From Neolewinella aurantiaca (GTDB lineage: Bacteria > Bacteroidota > Bacteroidia > Chitinophagales > Saprospiraceae), in NCBI RefSeq assembly GCF_008014675.1, contig NZ_VOXD01000008.1:1-64000 (forward strand): a stretch of 64,000 nucleotides of DNA. Direction: 5' to 3'. Shown here in pieces: positions 1-7,241 of this stretch. Below the pieces are notes generated by a model. The model saw only the letters and a list, made by a program, of their open reading frames with translations, ran no database searches and had not been told where the DNA came from. Each line of letters starts with the position of its first letter. Position 1 is the first letter of the stretch. The translations under genes were made by a program, and so were the position numbers.

Positions 1-110
1 TCCAAAAAGCCTTATCATGTGTATCTTATCAGGCGGTACACGACTGGGAAACCCAGTACGTCTGCGAAAATCGATACGGGTTGGTCCGCCGTATGAATCG
101 GGAGCTAAAA

Positions 111-995
111 TCAGCGGCGGCTTGAAGCTAACAGACGGAACACCCTAGTACTAGTAGTGCTCAATATTTTTTGTAGGGCAGTCCAATCGGAGGATCTATC
201 ATCAGTAGCCGTTCTACAAATTGTCACGCAGCCATGACTCGTGCCACCTATATGCAAACGAAATCCGTTTCTCGGTTTACCTTGATGATTAGTCACGCCG
301 GGCACATCATATTGATCATTTTGTGGGGTTCCATCTTGAGCGTCAATTCTGAACCAATCATCATGAGAAGGATTTGTATTTCCTCCATTTTCCAAAATGT
401 CAAATGTTCCGTTCGGGATTTCAACTTCGGCTAAGTTACGATTTGTCTCGAAATTTCCATCAGTCTGGTTTACTCCTCCTCCGGAAAATACATTTTCTAT
501 CACTAAAACTTGATTATGAGTTAGGTTGCCATTGGCATCTCTAGCACCACCATGAACATAATCGGCCGCTGAGACATATTTAGTCGACAAGTTCGGATCG
601 AAATGATCTAGGTCAACAACGCTAAGTGTAGCATTTGTCTTATTGTAGGAAATGATAACGTCTTCTGGCGCCATCCCATCCGGATCAACCAACCTAACCG
701 GATTCCCCAACACATAGTTATAAGAACTCCACCCTGGGAACTCCCCCGCCAACGCATCCACCCCCAAAAACCGCCCAATCTCAGAATCATACAACCGCGC
801 TCCCCGGTTATCGTACCCCGTATCCTTATCCCGCTCGTGGTGGGTGGAGAGGTAGCGGTTTTGGTTGCAGGCCTTGTATTCGCGCAGGATTTTACCGTAG
901 GGGTAATAGTCGGCGGCGTAGTCGATTTGGATGGCGCCCGCGCCGTCGGCGCGGAAGGTAAGGCCGGTGATGATGAAGGGGCGGAGCGGTTTCAC
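111..995 (-). CDS. RHS orphan tip 1, L,D-transpeptidase-like toxin domain
   Basis: Residues 1-85 are the RHS repeat-associated core end ([24 protein letters not shown], then the NPVRLVDPDG junction) that is shared almost unchanged by all cassettes. After the DPDG junction the sequence is unique. Near residues 248-256 it has a histidine, then T-S-H-G-C, which is the catalytic pattern of YkuD/Tlde1-type L,D-transpeptidases that modify or cut peptidoglycan; this assignment is from the motif alone. The start is GTG at 995; upstream in frame there is no ATG before a stop. No downstream immunity gene is visible before the window edge; a minus-strand ATG at 18 could begin one. There is no full-length RHS N-terminus, so this may be a silent donor cassette or a small independent protein. 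Confidence 0.75.
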   Translation of the reverse strand: MKPLRPFIITGLTFRADGAGAIQIDYAADYYPYGKILREYKACNQNRYLSTHHERDKDTGYDNRGARLYDSEIGRFLGVDALAGEFPGWSSYNYVLGNPVRLVDPDGMAPEDVIISYNKTNATLSVVDLDHFDPNLSTKYVSAADYVHGGARDANGNLTHNQVLVIENVFSGGGVNQTDGNFETNRNLAEVEIPNGTFDILENGGNTNPSHDDWFRIDAQDGTPQNDQYDVPGVTNHQGKPRNGFRLHIGGTSHGCVTICRTATDDRSSDWTALQKILSTTSTRVFRLLASSRR

Positions 996-1247
996 AGGGC
1001 TACAAGATAAGGCGATTGGCGAGAACAGTCATTGGCCGGGGCATCTGGGCGCGGACGCAGGTTCCGACCCCGATCACCTTCGGGGTGCAAGGGGAAGATG
1101 GCTGAAAATAATATCCATTACCCAGAGGGAAGCCTATTAGCCCGCAAAGACAAGAAGCTTTCTCAGACTCAACTGGCAAAGCAACTCAGCACCTCCATTT
1201 TCGTCATCAGTCGCTACGAGCGTGGCGAGATGACACCGTCCATTGAC
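749..1247. repeat. Cassette homology block, copy 1
   Basis: Direct repeat running from the end of the RHS core, across the divergent spacer, into the first ~50 codons of the XRE gene. Further copies lie at 2662-3013, 4435-4788, 5983-6483, 7932-8341 and, truncated, at 9901-10070. Differences between copies are scattered single bases, so the block offers homology for recombination among cassettes or with a full RHS gene elsewhere. Confidence 0.85.
1067..1086. promoter_or_regulatory. Hairpin/inverted repeat in RHS-XRE divergent spacer
   Basis: ACCCCGA and TCGGGGT form a perfect 7-bp inverted repeat with a 6-nt loop, 11 bp before the XRE start codon. It is conserved in the five cassettes that keep the spacer. 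It could be an operator for the XRE protein or an RNA hairpin over the XRE ribosome-binding site (AAGGGGAAG). The function is inferred only from position and conservation. Confidence 0.45.
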
Positions 1248-1457
1248 AACGCTAAAAAACTAGCCGGTTTACTTGATACCACCGTAGGCTATCTACTCGG
1301 CGAGACCTCCGATCGCGATTTACTGAAAGACCCCGCCATGCTACGTCGACTTATCGCCATTAGTGAGCTGCCGGAAAAGGAGCGCGATCATGTTCTGTAT
1401 AACCTTGACGCTGTAATTCGGGACTACAAAACTAGGATGGCGTACGCTGCTGGCTAA
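1098..1457 (+). CDS. XRE-family transcriptional regulator (cassette 1)
   Basis: A 119-residue protein with an N-terminal helix-turn-helix of the Cro/XRE (HTH_3) type: KLSQTQLAKQL, then ISRYERGEMTPSID, residues about 15-70. A C-terminal helical part ends ERDHVLYNLDAVIRDYK and probably dimerises. ATG 1098 is chosen because it follows AAGGGGAAG and matches the starts of the other cassettes; a longer open frame from 1032 only runs back into the spacer repeat. The gene is divergent from RHS tip 1 and converges on the lipoprotein gene at 1480-1929 with a 22-bp gap. A role in repressing the adjacent cassette is inferred. Confidence 0.85.
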   Translation: MAENNIHYPEGSLLARKDKKLSQTQLAKQLSTSIFVISRYERGEMTPSIDNAKKLAGLLDTTVGYLLGETSDRDLLKDPAMLRRLIAISELPEKERDHVLYNLDAVIRDYKTRMAYAAG

Positions 1458-1479
1458 CGTAACTTTACCTTAGGTAGCA

Positions 1480-1929
1480 TTAAATTGGCCCATTCCGTTT
1501 GTAGCGATCTATGTAATATTGTATAGCTGCAACATCAGCTGAGTCTATTCGCTCAAGCCTATAAGTCGGCCAGCCACCATGATTTTCAGACTCTTCAAGC
1601 AATATGCTTTTCAAGTCAAAACTCATCTTGTAGAAGCCGCTAGTATCAAGTATTCTATTCGGTGCATGGCAATCCGAGCATAGCCAAAAGAATAGGTCCG
1701 AACCCAATAAAAGCTCTTCTCCGGTGTTCGAGACCTTCGACTTGTATATCTCCAAATTCGTTATTTCTACATCAACGACCTGACTATCAAGCGATACGTA
1801 TTTGTATCCGTTTTCCGATTCTATCCAATGACTATATTCTGGTTTCTCAACACTGTCTGAGGAAGAGCTATTCCGGCAAGAAAGAAAACACAGAAAAAAC
1901 AGCAACACAGTTACAAGACAAGTTCTCAT
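1480..1929 (-). CDS. Small lipoprotein, candidate immunity protein for tip 2
   Basis: A 149-residue protein with a lipoprotein signal (hydrophobic stretch ending FLCFLSC, Cys about 18) and a serine-rich linker. The mature part has no family I recognise. It contains CSDCHAPN, which looks like a possible metal-binding CxxCH; a single-haem site cannot be excluded but nothing else supports a cytochrome. It begins 1 bp after the stop of the metalloprotease-type RHS tip (1931-2908), the usual toxin-immunity arrangement. An envelope location suits a toxin that acts in the periplasm. The immunity role is inferred from position. Confidence 0.65.
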   Translation of the reverse strand: MRTCLVTVLLFFLCFLSCRNSSSSDSVEKPEYSHWIESENGYKYVSLDSQVVDVEITNLEIYKSKVSNTGEELLLGSDLFFWLCSDCHAPNRILDTSGFYKMSFDLKSILLEESENHGGWPTYRLERIDSADVAAIQYYIDRYKRNGPI

Positions 1930-1930
1930 A

Positions 1931-2908
1931 CTAACGCTTTTTGTAATCTGCCTTTACTGATTTCAGAAAATCACGCAAATCTGTTTGACTGGATAGTTTC
2001 GAGGGGTCTGTTTGATTCACAGAACCAACTCGCGTCTTACCCTCTTTTCCCATTAATAAACCGCCAACTATTTGCCTCCTCTCCGCAAAGGACACATTTT
2101 TACCATTTCCTGTTGTCGGGTGCATTAGCGAACCTGATTTTGATAAATGCTCTAACCCTAGGTTATGACCCAGCTCATGTGCGGTCACAGTTTTACTTCC
2201 ACTAATGTATTTAGATTCTACAGCAGCTATATGACCACCTAATTGGGCAATACCGGCCGGATTTCCTTCGCCCTTACCTTGATCTGAAATTGCATCTACA
2301 ACAGCTAAGACGTGGTCAGACTCGCCTATATCGTCGATGCTCGAAGCAACTTCAAAGTCAAAGGTGACATTTAACTCAAAATTTGTGCGATCTGATCCGC
2401 CGCCAGCAGCAGCGGTCCTTCCATTGAATGTTTCTATGCCACTAATACGCTTTGCATAATCTTGAATCTGGGAGTCTGACAGACTACCCGAACTAAGATT
2501 TATCACCTTTCCAGTAACCGTTACATCTAAGACTATTGTACCATCGTCTCTGGTGGACTGATTCACAATGATGTCTTGCCCACTCCGACCATCCGGATCA
2601 ATAAACCGCAACGGGTTATTGTAAGCATAATGGTACGGGCTCTGATCCGGGAACTCCCCCGCCAACGGATCAACCCCCAAAAACCGCCCAATCTCAGAAT
2701 CATACAACCGCGCCCCCCGGTTATCGTACCCCGTATCCTTATCCCGCTCGTGGTGGGTAGAGAGGTAGCGGTTTTGGTTGCAGGCCTTGTATTCACGCAG
2801 GATTTTCCCGTAGGGGTAGTAGTCGGCGGCGTAGGTGATTTGGATGGCGCCCGCGCCGTCGGCGCGGAAGGTTAGGCCGGTGATGATAAAGGGGCGGAGC
2901 GGTTTCAC
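1931..2908 (-). CDS. RHS orphan tip 2, metzincin-type metalloprotease toxin domain
   Basis: A 325-residue protein made of the shared RHS core end (1-85, then [10 protein letters not shown]) and a unique C-terminus. Around residues 242-252 it has [11 protein letters not shown], an exact HExxHxxGxxH zinc site, followed about 7 residues later by a SLMHP Met-turn. These two features define metzincin proteases such as matrixins. The tip is therefore predicted to cut proteins, most likely in the envelope of a target cell. The lipoprotein gene 1480-1929 follows directly and is the candidate immunity gene. The start is GTG at the conserved position. Confidence 0.8.
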   Translation of the reverse strand: MKPLRPFIITGLTFRADGAGAIQITYAADYYPYGKILREYKACNQNRYLSTHHERDKDTGYDNRGARLYDSEIGRFLGVDPLAGEFPDQSPYHYAYNNPLRFIDPDGRSGQDIIVNQSTRDDGTIVLDVTVTGKVINLSSGSLSDSQIQDYAKRISGIETFNGRTAAAGGGSDRTNFELNVTFDFEVASSIDDIGESDHVLAVVDAISDQGKGEGNPAGIAQLGGHIAAVESKYISGSKTVTAHELGHNLGLEHLSKSGSLMHPTTGNGKNVSFAERRQIVGGLLMGKEGKTRVGSVNQTDPSKLSSQTDLRDFLKSVKADYKKR

Positions 2909-3013
2909 AGGGCTACAAGATAAGGCGATTGGCGAGAACAGTCATTTGCCGGGGCATCTGGGCGCGGACGCAGGTTCCGACCCCGATCACCTTCGGGGTG
3001 CAAGGGAAAGATG
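2662..3013. repeat. Cassette homology block, copy 2
   Basis: Second copy of the RHS-core/spacer repeat. Similarity stops within the first few codons of the XRE position, where the regulator gene is lost. The spacer hairpin is kept at 2980-2999. Confidence 0.85.
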
Positions 3014-3034
3014 GCGCAGATCAATAGTCGCTAG
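3011..3034 (+). pseudogene. XRE regulator remnant (cassette 2)
   Basis: At the position of the XRE start, after the conserved AAGGGAAAG, an ATG opens a frame of only 7 codons (M-A-Q-I-N-S-R) before TAG. The bases that follow to about 3070 resemble the same place in cassette 3, suggesting both descend from one deletion. No helix-turn-helix remains. Confidence 0.6.
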
Positions 3035-3086
3035 TCGACAAGTGCTGAGGCATCTGCGGGTCAGCTATTCATTGGGTTTGATACAA

Positions 3087-3620
3087 CTATTTCGATCTCT
3101 TTTTCCGTTGTACAATTTTCTCAACGTCACCGTTCTTACCCAAATAATGAATAGGGCCCAAAATTTCATCTTCGCAGTAAAAGTAGGTGTCCGGAGTACC
3201 ATCTCTACGATATGTTTGCCATAGTCCGTGAGCTAAGCCATTCTCGTAATGCTCAACTATGGTTAAGCGGCCTTTAACATAACGGGAGACAGAACCGCTA
3301 AGAATACCATTTACATAATTACTGACTCTAGACAACCTCCCCTTAGTATCGTATTGATATTCAAGGCCGTGCTTTCTTCCTTTCAGATAATTGCCTTTTT
3401 CAATAATAAATGGCTTATTTGTGTACTTATAGCGAATGGTGTAGGCACCATTGAGCTGGCCATCCACATATCTTGATTCTCTTAAAATGAATGTCTCTCC
3501 GTATTCTTCGACGCAATCGCCTTGCTTCAAACCATTACCATCTAAATAGCAATCTTGAGACCAAAGAACGCTGAAAAATAGACAGAAAAACAGCAGAGTA
3601 CTTATTGTTTTATTTATCAT
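3087..3620 (-). CDS. MORN-repeat (YwqK-like) exported protein, candidate immunity for tip 3
   Basis: A 177-residue protein with a signal peptide (LLFFCLFFSVLWS-Q) followed by several MORN-2 type repeats of the form YxNGxLxGxxxxY (for example VNGILSGSVSRY, ENGLAHGLWQTY, LKGRKHGLEYQY). This pattern is typical of the YwqK family, whose members often sit beside polymorphic toxins. It starts 3 bp after the stop of RHS tip 3, so it is the candidate immunity gene. The exported location again points to an envelope-acting toxin. No partner residue can be named. Confidence 0.75.
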   Translation of the reverse strand: MINKTISTLLFFCLFFSVLWSQDCYLDGNGLKQGDCVEEYGETFILRESRYVDGQLNGAYTIRYKYTNKPFIIEKGNYLKGRKHGLEYQYDTKGRLSRVSNYVNGILSGSVSRYVKGRLTIVEHYENGLAHGLWQTYRRDGTPDTYFYCEDEILGPIHYLGKNGDVEKIVQRKKRSK

Positions 3621-3623
3621 AAG

Positions 3624-4682
3624 TTAATTATTGTTAACACCATCGACCACTCTAGTTGATCTTACAATTTCTAAATATGAAAAACTAAGGTTAAGCCGAT
3701 ACCTGGAATCCTGGGCAGGTGCATTCGGTGATCTACTCACGGTGATGTCTATAGAGCCACCTGTTACTGTCCCAGAGAAAGAGCCGGAATAAGTTACTTG
3801 TCCATCAAGTGAAGGCCCATTATTAAGGCCAAAATCACCAGTCATCAAAGTCTCTCCACCACCACCTTGACTTACAGTCAATCTATCTGGAAGATTATCT
3901 CCATCAAATGAAACATCAAACTGGCCTGTGCTAATTTGAGCAGAACTTAAACCGTCAGGCGCGCCAAATGTTGTCGTTTCTTCAAACCCAAGATTTGGTA
4001 CGGCAGATGATGCGCTATTACCATCCACAAATGAACCTATTTTGGCTTTCGACTTGGCAAACTCAATAGTGACATTTATGTTACCGCGTTGTCCAGTGGG
4101 TGCAGTTCTTCCCATTCTACCGCTAGTTGAAGACCGACTACCTCCCCACATCCACTTTCTCTTTCCATACTTCTTAGCTAATCGATTAGCCTCAGGCCCT
4201 AACACAGACCTAGCATCATCTAATGTCAATGAGTTATTGCTTTTCACGGCATCCGCCCACATTGCTTCCAAGGGTTCTCTAACCTTTTCTCGGAATTTGC
4301 GGTTAGCTCTTTGCCGTCTTCTCTCTTTTTTATCGGAATTCCCCCCATTACTTGGCATTCTCCCATCTGGATCGATCAGACTAATCGGATTCCCCAACAC
4401 ATAATTATAAGGGCTATGCCCAGGGAAAGAACTAGCCAACGGATCCACCCCCAAAAACCGCCCAATCTCAGAATCATAAAGTCGCGCCCCCCGGTTATCG
4501 TAACCCGTATCCTTATCCCGCTCGTGGTGGGTGGAGAGGTAGCGGTTTTGGTTGCAGGCCTTGTATTCGCGCAGAATTTTACCGTAGGGGTAGTAGTCGG
4601 CGGCGTAGTCGATTGGGATGTCGCCCGCGCCGTCGGCGCGAAAGGTTAGGCCGGTGATGATGAAGGGGCGGAGCGGTTTCAC
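3624..4682 (-). CDS. RHS orphan tip 3, unknown C-terminal domain
   Basis: A 352-residue protein: RHS core end (1-85, NPISLIDPDG), a strongly basic linker around 120-150 (KKERRRQRANRKFREK), then a Gly/Ser/Thr-rich, probably beta-rich C-terminus with no motif I recognise. It is the longest tip in the array. The linker could bind nucleic acid or be a processing site, but the exported MORN-repeat neighbour argues for an envelope target. GTG start at the conserved position. Confidence 0.7.
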   Translation of the reverse strand: MKPLRPFIITGLTFRADGAGDIPIDYAADYYPYGKILREYKACNQNRYLSTHHERDKDTGYDNRGARLYDSEIGRFLGVDPLASSFPGHSPYNYVLGNPISLIDPDGRMPSNGGNSDKKERRRQRANRKFREKVREPLEAMWADAVKSNNSLTLDDARSVLGPEANRLAKKYGKRKWMWGGSRSSTSGRMGRTAPTGQRGNINVTIEFAKSKAKIGSFVDGNSASSAVPNLGFEETTTFGAPDGLSSAQISTGQFDVSFDGDNLPDRLTVSQGGGGETLMTGDFGLNNGPSLDGQVTYSGSFSGTVTGGSIDITVSRSPNAPAQDSRYRLNLSFSYLEIVRSTRVVDGVNNN

Positions 4683-4788
4683 AGGGCTACAAGATAAGGC
4701 GATTGGCGAGAACAGTCATTGGCCGAGGGCATCTGGGCGCGGACGCAGGTTCCGACCCCGATCACCTTCGGGGTGCAAGGGAAAGATG
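4435..4788. repeat. Cassette homology block, copy 3
   Basis: Third copy of the RHS-core/spacer repeat, ending at the ATG position of the regulator, which is decayed here. Confidence 0.85.
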
Positions 4789-4934
4789 GCGCAAATCAAT
4801 AGCAGCTAGTCGACAAGTGCTGAGGTCTCTGCGGGTAGCTATTCATTGGGGGAGACAAAGAGCGCAAACATGTGCTTTTTGCGCTCGATGCGATGATTCG
4901 GGATGTGAAGTTGAGGGAACTGACGGCGGAATGA
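4786..4934 (+). pseudogene. XRE regulator remnant with surviving 3' end (cassette 3)
   Basis: The normal start (ATG 4786) is followed by six codons and TAG. In another frame, about 4850-4934 still encodes DKERKHVLFALDAMIRDVK and a stop, which matches the C-terminal helix of the intact XRE proteins (EKERDHVLYNLDAVIRDYK). The helix-turn-helix part between them has been deleted, so this is an internally deleted, out-of-frame pseudogene. Confidence 0.75.
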
Positions 4935-4963
4935 AGGGCATACTTTTATAGAACATTCCCATT

Positions 4964-5266
4964 TTATTCGTACAAATCGTCTACATACAAATATATAGAC
5001 CATAAACAACATGTTACTGCCAAAACATTGTCATAATTGTAAATAGCAACAAGTATTGAGAACAAAGCCATTAGTGGAAGCGGACGAAGCAAACTGGAAG
5101 GTTGCTTTAGTACAGCTCGAACATTAATAGATATCCCGACTAATATACTAAAAACAAGCCCCCCATTAATTATTGGCAAGACATTATAATCTACCTTAAA
5201 GAACATATGCATGCCAATAACAAGAAGTGACACCCACTGCACAACTCGAGAAATAACACGCAACAT
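4964..5266 (-). CDS. Small four-helix membrane protein, candidate immunity for tip 4
   Basis: A 100-residue, very hydrophobic protein with about four membrane segments (near QWVSLLVIG, GGLVFSILVGI, LPLMALFSILVAI and VTCCLWSIYLYV). ATG 5266 is preferred because it lies 1 bp after the stop of RHS tip 4 and follows AAAAGG; the longer frame to 5398 would overlap the RHS gene by 130 bp. Integral-membrane immunity proteins are typical for membrane-acting (pore-forming) toxins, which agrees with the hydrophobic segment in tip 4. The family is not recognised. Confidence 0.65.
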   Translation of the reverse strand: MLRVISRVVQWVSLLVIGMHMFFKVDYNVLPIINGGLVFSILVGISINVRAVLKQPSSLLRPLPLMALFSILVAIYNYDNVLAVTCCLWSIYLYVDDLYE

Positions 5267-5267
5267 A

Positions 5268-6230
5268 TTACCTTTTAAATTTACCATCATGATCGTAGTA
5301 TGTTGTACCCCCTCTTTGGTTTGATTTAGTAACTGTGGATTGTTGACGTTGAGGTGAAGTAGCCTGCAATGTACCACCAGCTGCCAAAGCAACGCCACTC
5401 AACACTTTTACGCCCAATGTAAACCCTCCTACACTAGCAGCGTAAGCTGCCGTAGACATATTACTTCTATTTTGTTCTTGAGCTTGCTGCCCTGAGAATA
5501 CATAGTTGAAATTTCGGTTAGGTTCAGCATCGAAACTCTGTTGTTTCCCGAATGAAACCGCCTCTCCAACAGTTCTCCGAAGATCAACACTACCATTTGT
5601 AACAGCAGCATCTCCGCACGATGTACTACAACTAGACTCCTTACGAGTAACTCCATCAATTACTGTCGTTTGAGTTTCAACATCGGTTGTAGCATTTGTC
5701 ACTACTCCATCATCTGCTACATCAACATAAGAGGACTCTGTAGTAACTACTATCTCTTTTTTGGTGCTCCCAAAAAACTCTGTTTGGGTTTTGGTAGTTG
5801 TTTTATTATATATTCTAACTCCATTATTTGGCAGAGCAGTAGAAGTTGTTGTAGAGTACCAATCTGTTCGAACTTTTTTTGGTGGATCGTCAGGCCCAGT
5901 AGCCATTTTCCCATCCGGATCAACCAATCTCACCGGATTCCCCATCACATAATTATACGGTGACCATGCTGGGAACTCACTAGCCAACGGATCAACCCCC
6001 AAAAACCGCCCAATCTCAGAATCATAAAGTCGCGCCCCCCGGTTATCGTAACCCGTATCCTTGTCCCGCTCGTGGTGGGTGGAGAGGTAGCGGTTTTGGT
6101 TGCAGGCCTTGTACTCGCGGAGGATTTTACCGTAGGGGTAGTAATCGGCGGCGTAGTCGATTTGGATGGCGTCCGCGCCGTCGGCGCGGAAGGTAAGGCC
6201 GGTGATGATGAAGGGGCGGAGCGGTTTCAC
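5268..6230 (-). CDS. RHS orphan tip 4, possible membrane-acting toxin
   Basis: A 320-residue protein: RHS core end (1-85, NPVRLVDPDG), then a Thr/Val-rich region with CSTSC, then near residues 255-290 a small-residue hydrophobic stretch (YAASVGGFTLGVKVLSGVAL) that could insert into a membrane. The last residues (GGTTYYDHDGKFKR) are polar. No enzyme motif is seen. A pore-forming or membrane-disrupting role is inferred from this stretch and the membrane-protein neighbour at 4964-5266. Confidence 0.7.
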   Translation of the reverse strand: MKPLRPFIITGLTFRADGADAIQIDYAADYYPYGKILREYKACNQNRYLSTHHERDKDTGYDNRGARLYDSEIGRFLGVDPLASEFPAWSPYNYVMGNPVRLVDPDGKMATGPDDPPKKVRTDWYSTTTSTALPNNGVRIYNKTTTKTQTEFFGSTKKEIVVTTESSYVDVADDGVVTNATTDVETQTTVIDGVTRKESSCSTSCGDAAVTNGSVDLRRTVGEAVSFGKQQSFDAEPNRNFNYVFSGQQAQEQNRSNMSTAAYAASVGGFTLGVKVLSGVALAAGGTLQATSPQRQQSTVTKSNQRGGTTYYDHDGKFKR

Positions 6231-6483
6231 AGGGCTACAAGATAAGGCGATTGGCGAGAACAGTCATTGGCCGAGGGCATCTGGGCGCGGACGCAGGTTC
6301 CGACCCCGATCACCTTCGGGGTGCAAGGGAAATATGCCTGAAAATAATATCCATCACCCAGAGGGAGGCCTATTAGCCCGCAAAGACAAGAAGCTTTCTC
6401 AGACTCAACTGGCAAAGCAACTCAGCACCTCCATTTTCGTCATCAGTCGCTACGAGCGTGGCGAGATGAAGCCGTCTATTGAC
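5983..6483. repeat. Cassette homology block, copy 4
   Basis: Full-length copy that includes the first ~50 codons of the XRE gene. Those codons are nearly identical to copy 1, and the match ends abruptly after PSID. Confidence 0.85.
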
Positions 6484-6747
6484 GTTGTCGTCAAGTTGGC
6501 GGAAGTCCTCGAAGTATCTATTGATTATCTAGTAGGTAAAGTCGATACCGCACTCGACGCGGACACACTTAGCAAGGTACGAGCGATTTCCGATCTATCT
6601 GATGATGATCGTTCTTTCGTGCTACGGGCGATGGATGGGCTTATCAGAGACTTAAAAAAATCAGCGGGCTTACGCCATCACATAAACGGATCGGCTCAAC
6701 GAATTCCGGAAAGTGGCTACTATTTACAAGGCATATTTGTCAAATAA
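6334..6747 (+). CDS. XRE-family transcriptional regulator (cassette 4)
   Basis: A 137-residue protein. The first ~50 residues are almost identical to the cassette 1 regulator (QTQLAKQLSTSIFVISRYER), whereas the rest (VVVKLAEVLEVSIDYLVGK to the end) is a different version of the same fold, ending in DDRSFVLRAMDGLIRDLKK plus an extra ~20-residue tail. ATG 6334 sits after AAGGGAA at the conserved place. The last 28 bp overlap the 3' end of the convergent gene 6720-7241, so the tail probably arose by read-through into new sequence. Confidence 0.8.
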   Translation: MPENNIHHPEGGLLARKDKKLSQTQLAKQLSTSIFVISRYERGEMKPSIDVVVKLAEVLEVSIDYLVGKVDTALDADTLSKVRAISDLSDDDRSFVLRAMDGLIRDLKKSAGLRHHINGSAQRIPESGYYLQGIFVK

Positions 6748-7241
6748 GACAGATGTGGCTCCCCCTTATTTACCCATACAAAATAGTTTGACAGATCAAG
6801 TTGACTTGCGTTAGCTATTTGATAACGAGTAAAGACATCTCCGTTATATTCAAATGTGTATCGAATGAGTTCCGGGGAATTATTTCCGACAATTTGAAAC
6901 CCTTGCTGGCATATCTTGCTATAAGCTGTTGTGTCAAATACTGGTGAGGTAAAGTCAATTGAACTAACCTCTGGATTTAAAGGATCGTAAATAACTTTAT
7001 AAGTTTCATCATTAAAAAGCCCCCTCGGGGAATAGCGTTGTGCGTTTTTATATGTAACGCCATTTACTACGTATGAATAGCTTAATCCTTTATATTCTAT
7101 TGCTACTCGCCCGATAGTGGCAAGGCCTGATTTTTGAAGATAATCCATTTTCTGCTTACCGCTAGATAGCTGGTAGTATCCTATACAGACAACTAACATA
7201 ATGGTTCCAAACAAGGCCAGACAACTTTGGTTATTTTTCAT
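6720..7241 (-). CDS. Membrane-anchored protein, candidate immunity for tip 5
   Basis: A 173-residue protein with one N-terminal hydrophobic segment (ALFGTIMLVVCIGYYQL, about 9-25) and an extracytoplasmic domain rich in Tyr. The stretch around YSYVVNGVTYKNAQRYS followed by YDPLNPEVSS resembles DUF3592-type membrane proteins. Its start overlaps the 3' end of RHS tip 5 by 11 bp, indicating translational coupling, so it is the candidate immunity gene. The 3' end overlaps the convergent XRE gene. Confidence 0.65.
   Translation of the reverse strand: MKNNQSCLALFGTIMLVVCIGYYQLSSGKQKMDYLQKSGLATIGRVAIEYKGLSYSYVVNGVTYKNAQRYSPRGLFNDETYKVIYDPLNPEVSSIDFTSPVFDTTAYSKICQQGFQIVGNNSPELIRYTFEYNGDVFTRYQIANASQLDLSNYFVWVNKGEPHLSYLTNMPCK

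Noticed and set aside
1-93. Open plus-strand frame at the left edge ending at TGA 91-93.
   Set aside because: Only ~30 codons are visible, two frames are open at once and nothing is recognisable; not enough to call a gene.
608-790. Overlapping short frames inside each RHS core (also at 2563-2796, 9859-10122).
   Set aside because: They are the same conserved core read in a wrong frame and recur only because the DNA repeats.
1640-1700. CxxCH in the lipoprotein at 1480-1929, as for a cytochrome c.
   Set aside because: A single motif in a small protein with no other cytochrome features and an immunity-gene position.
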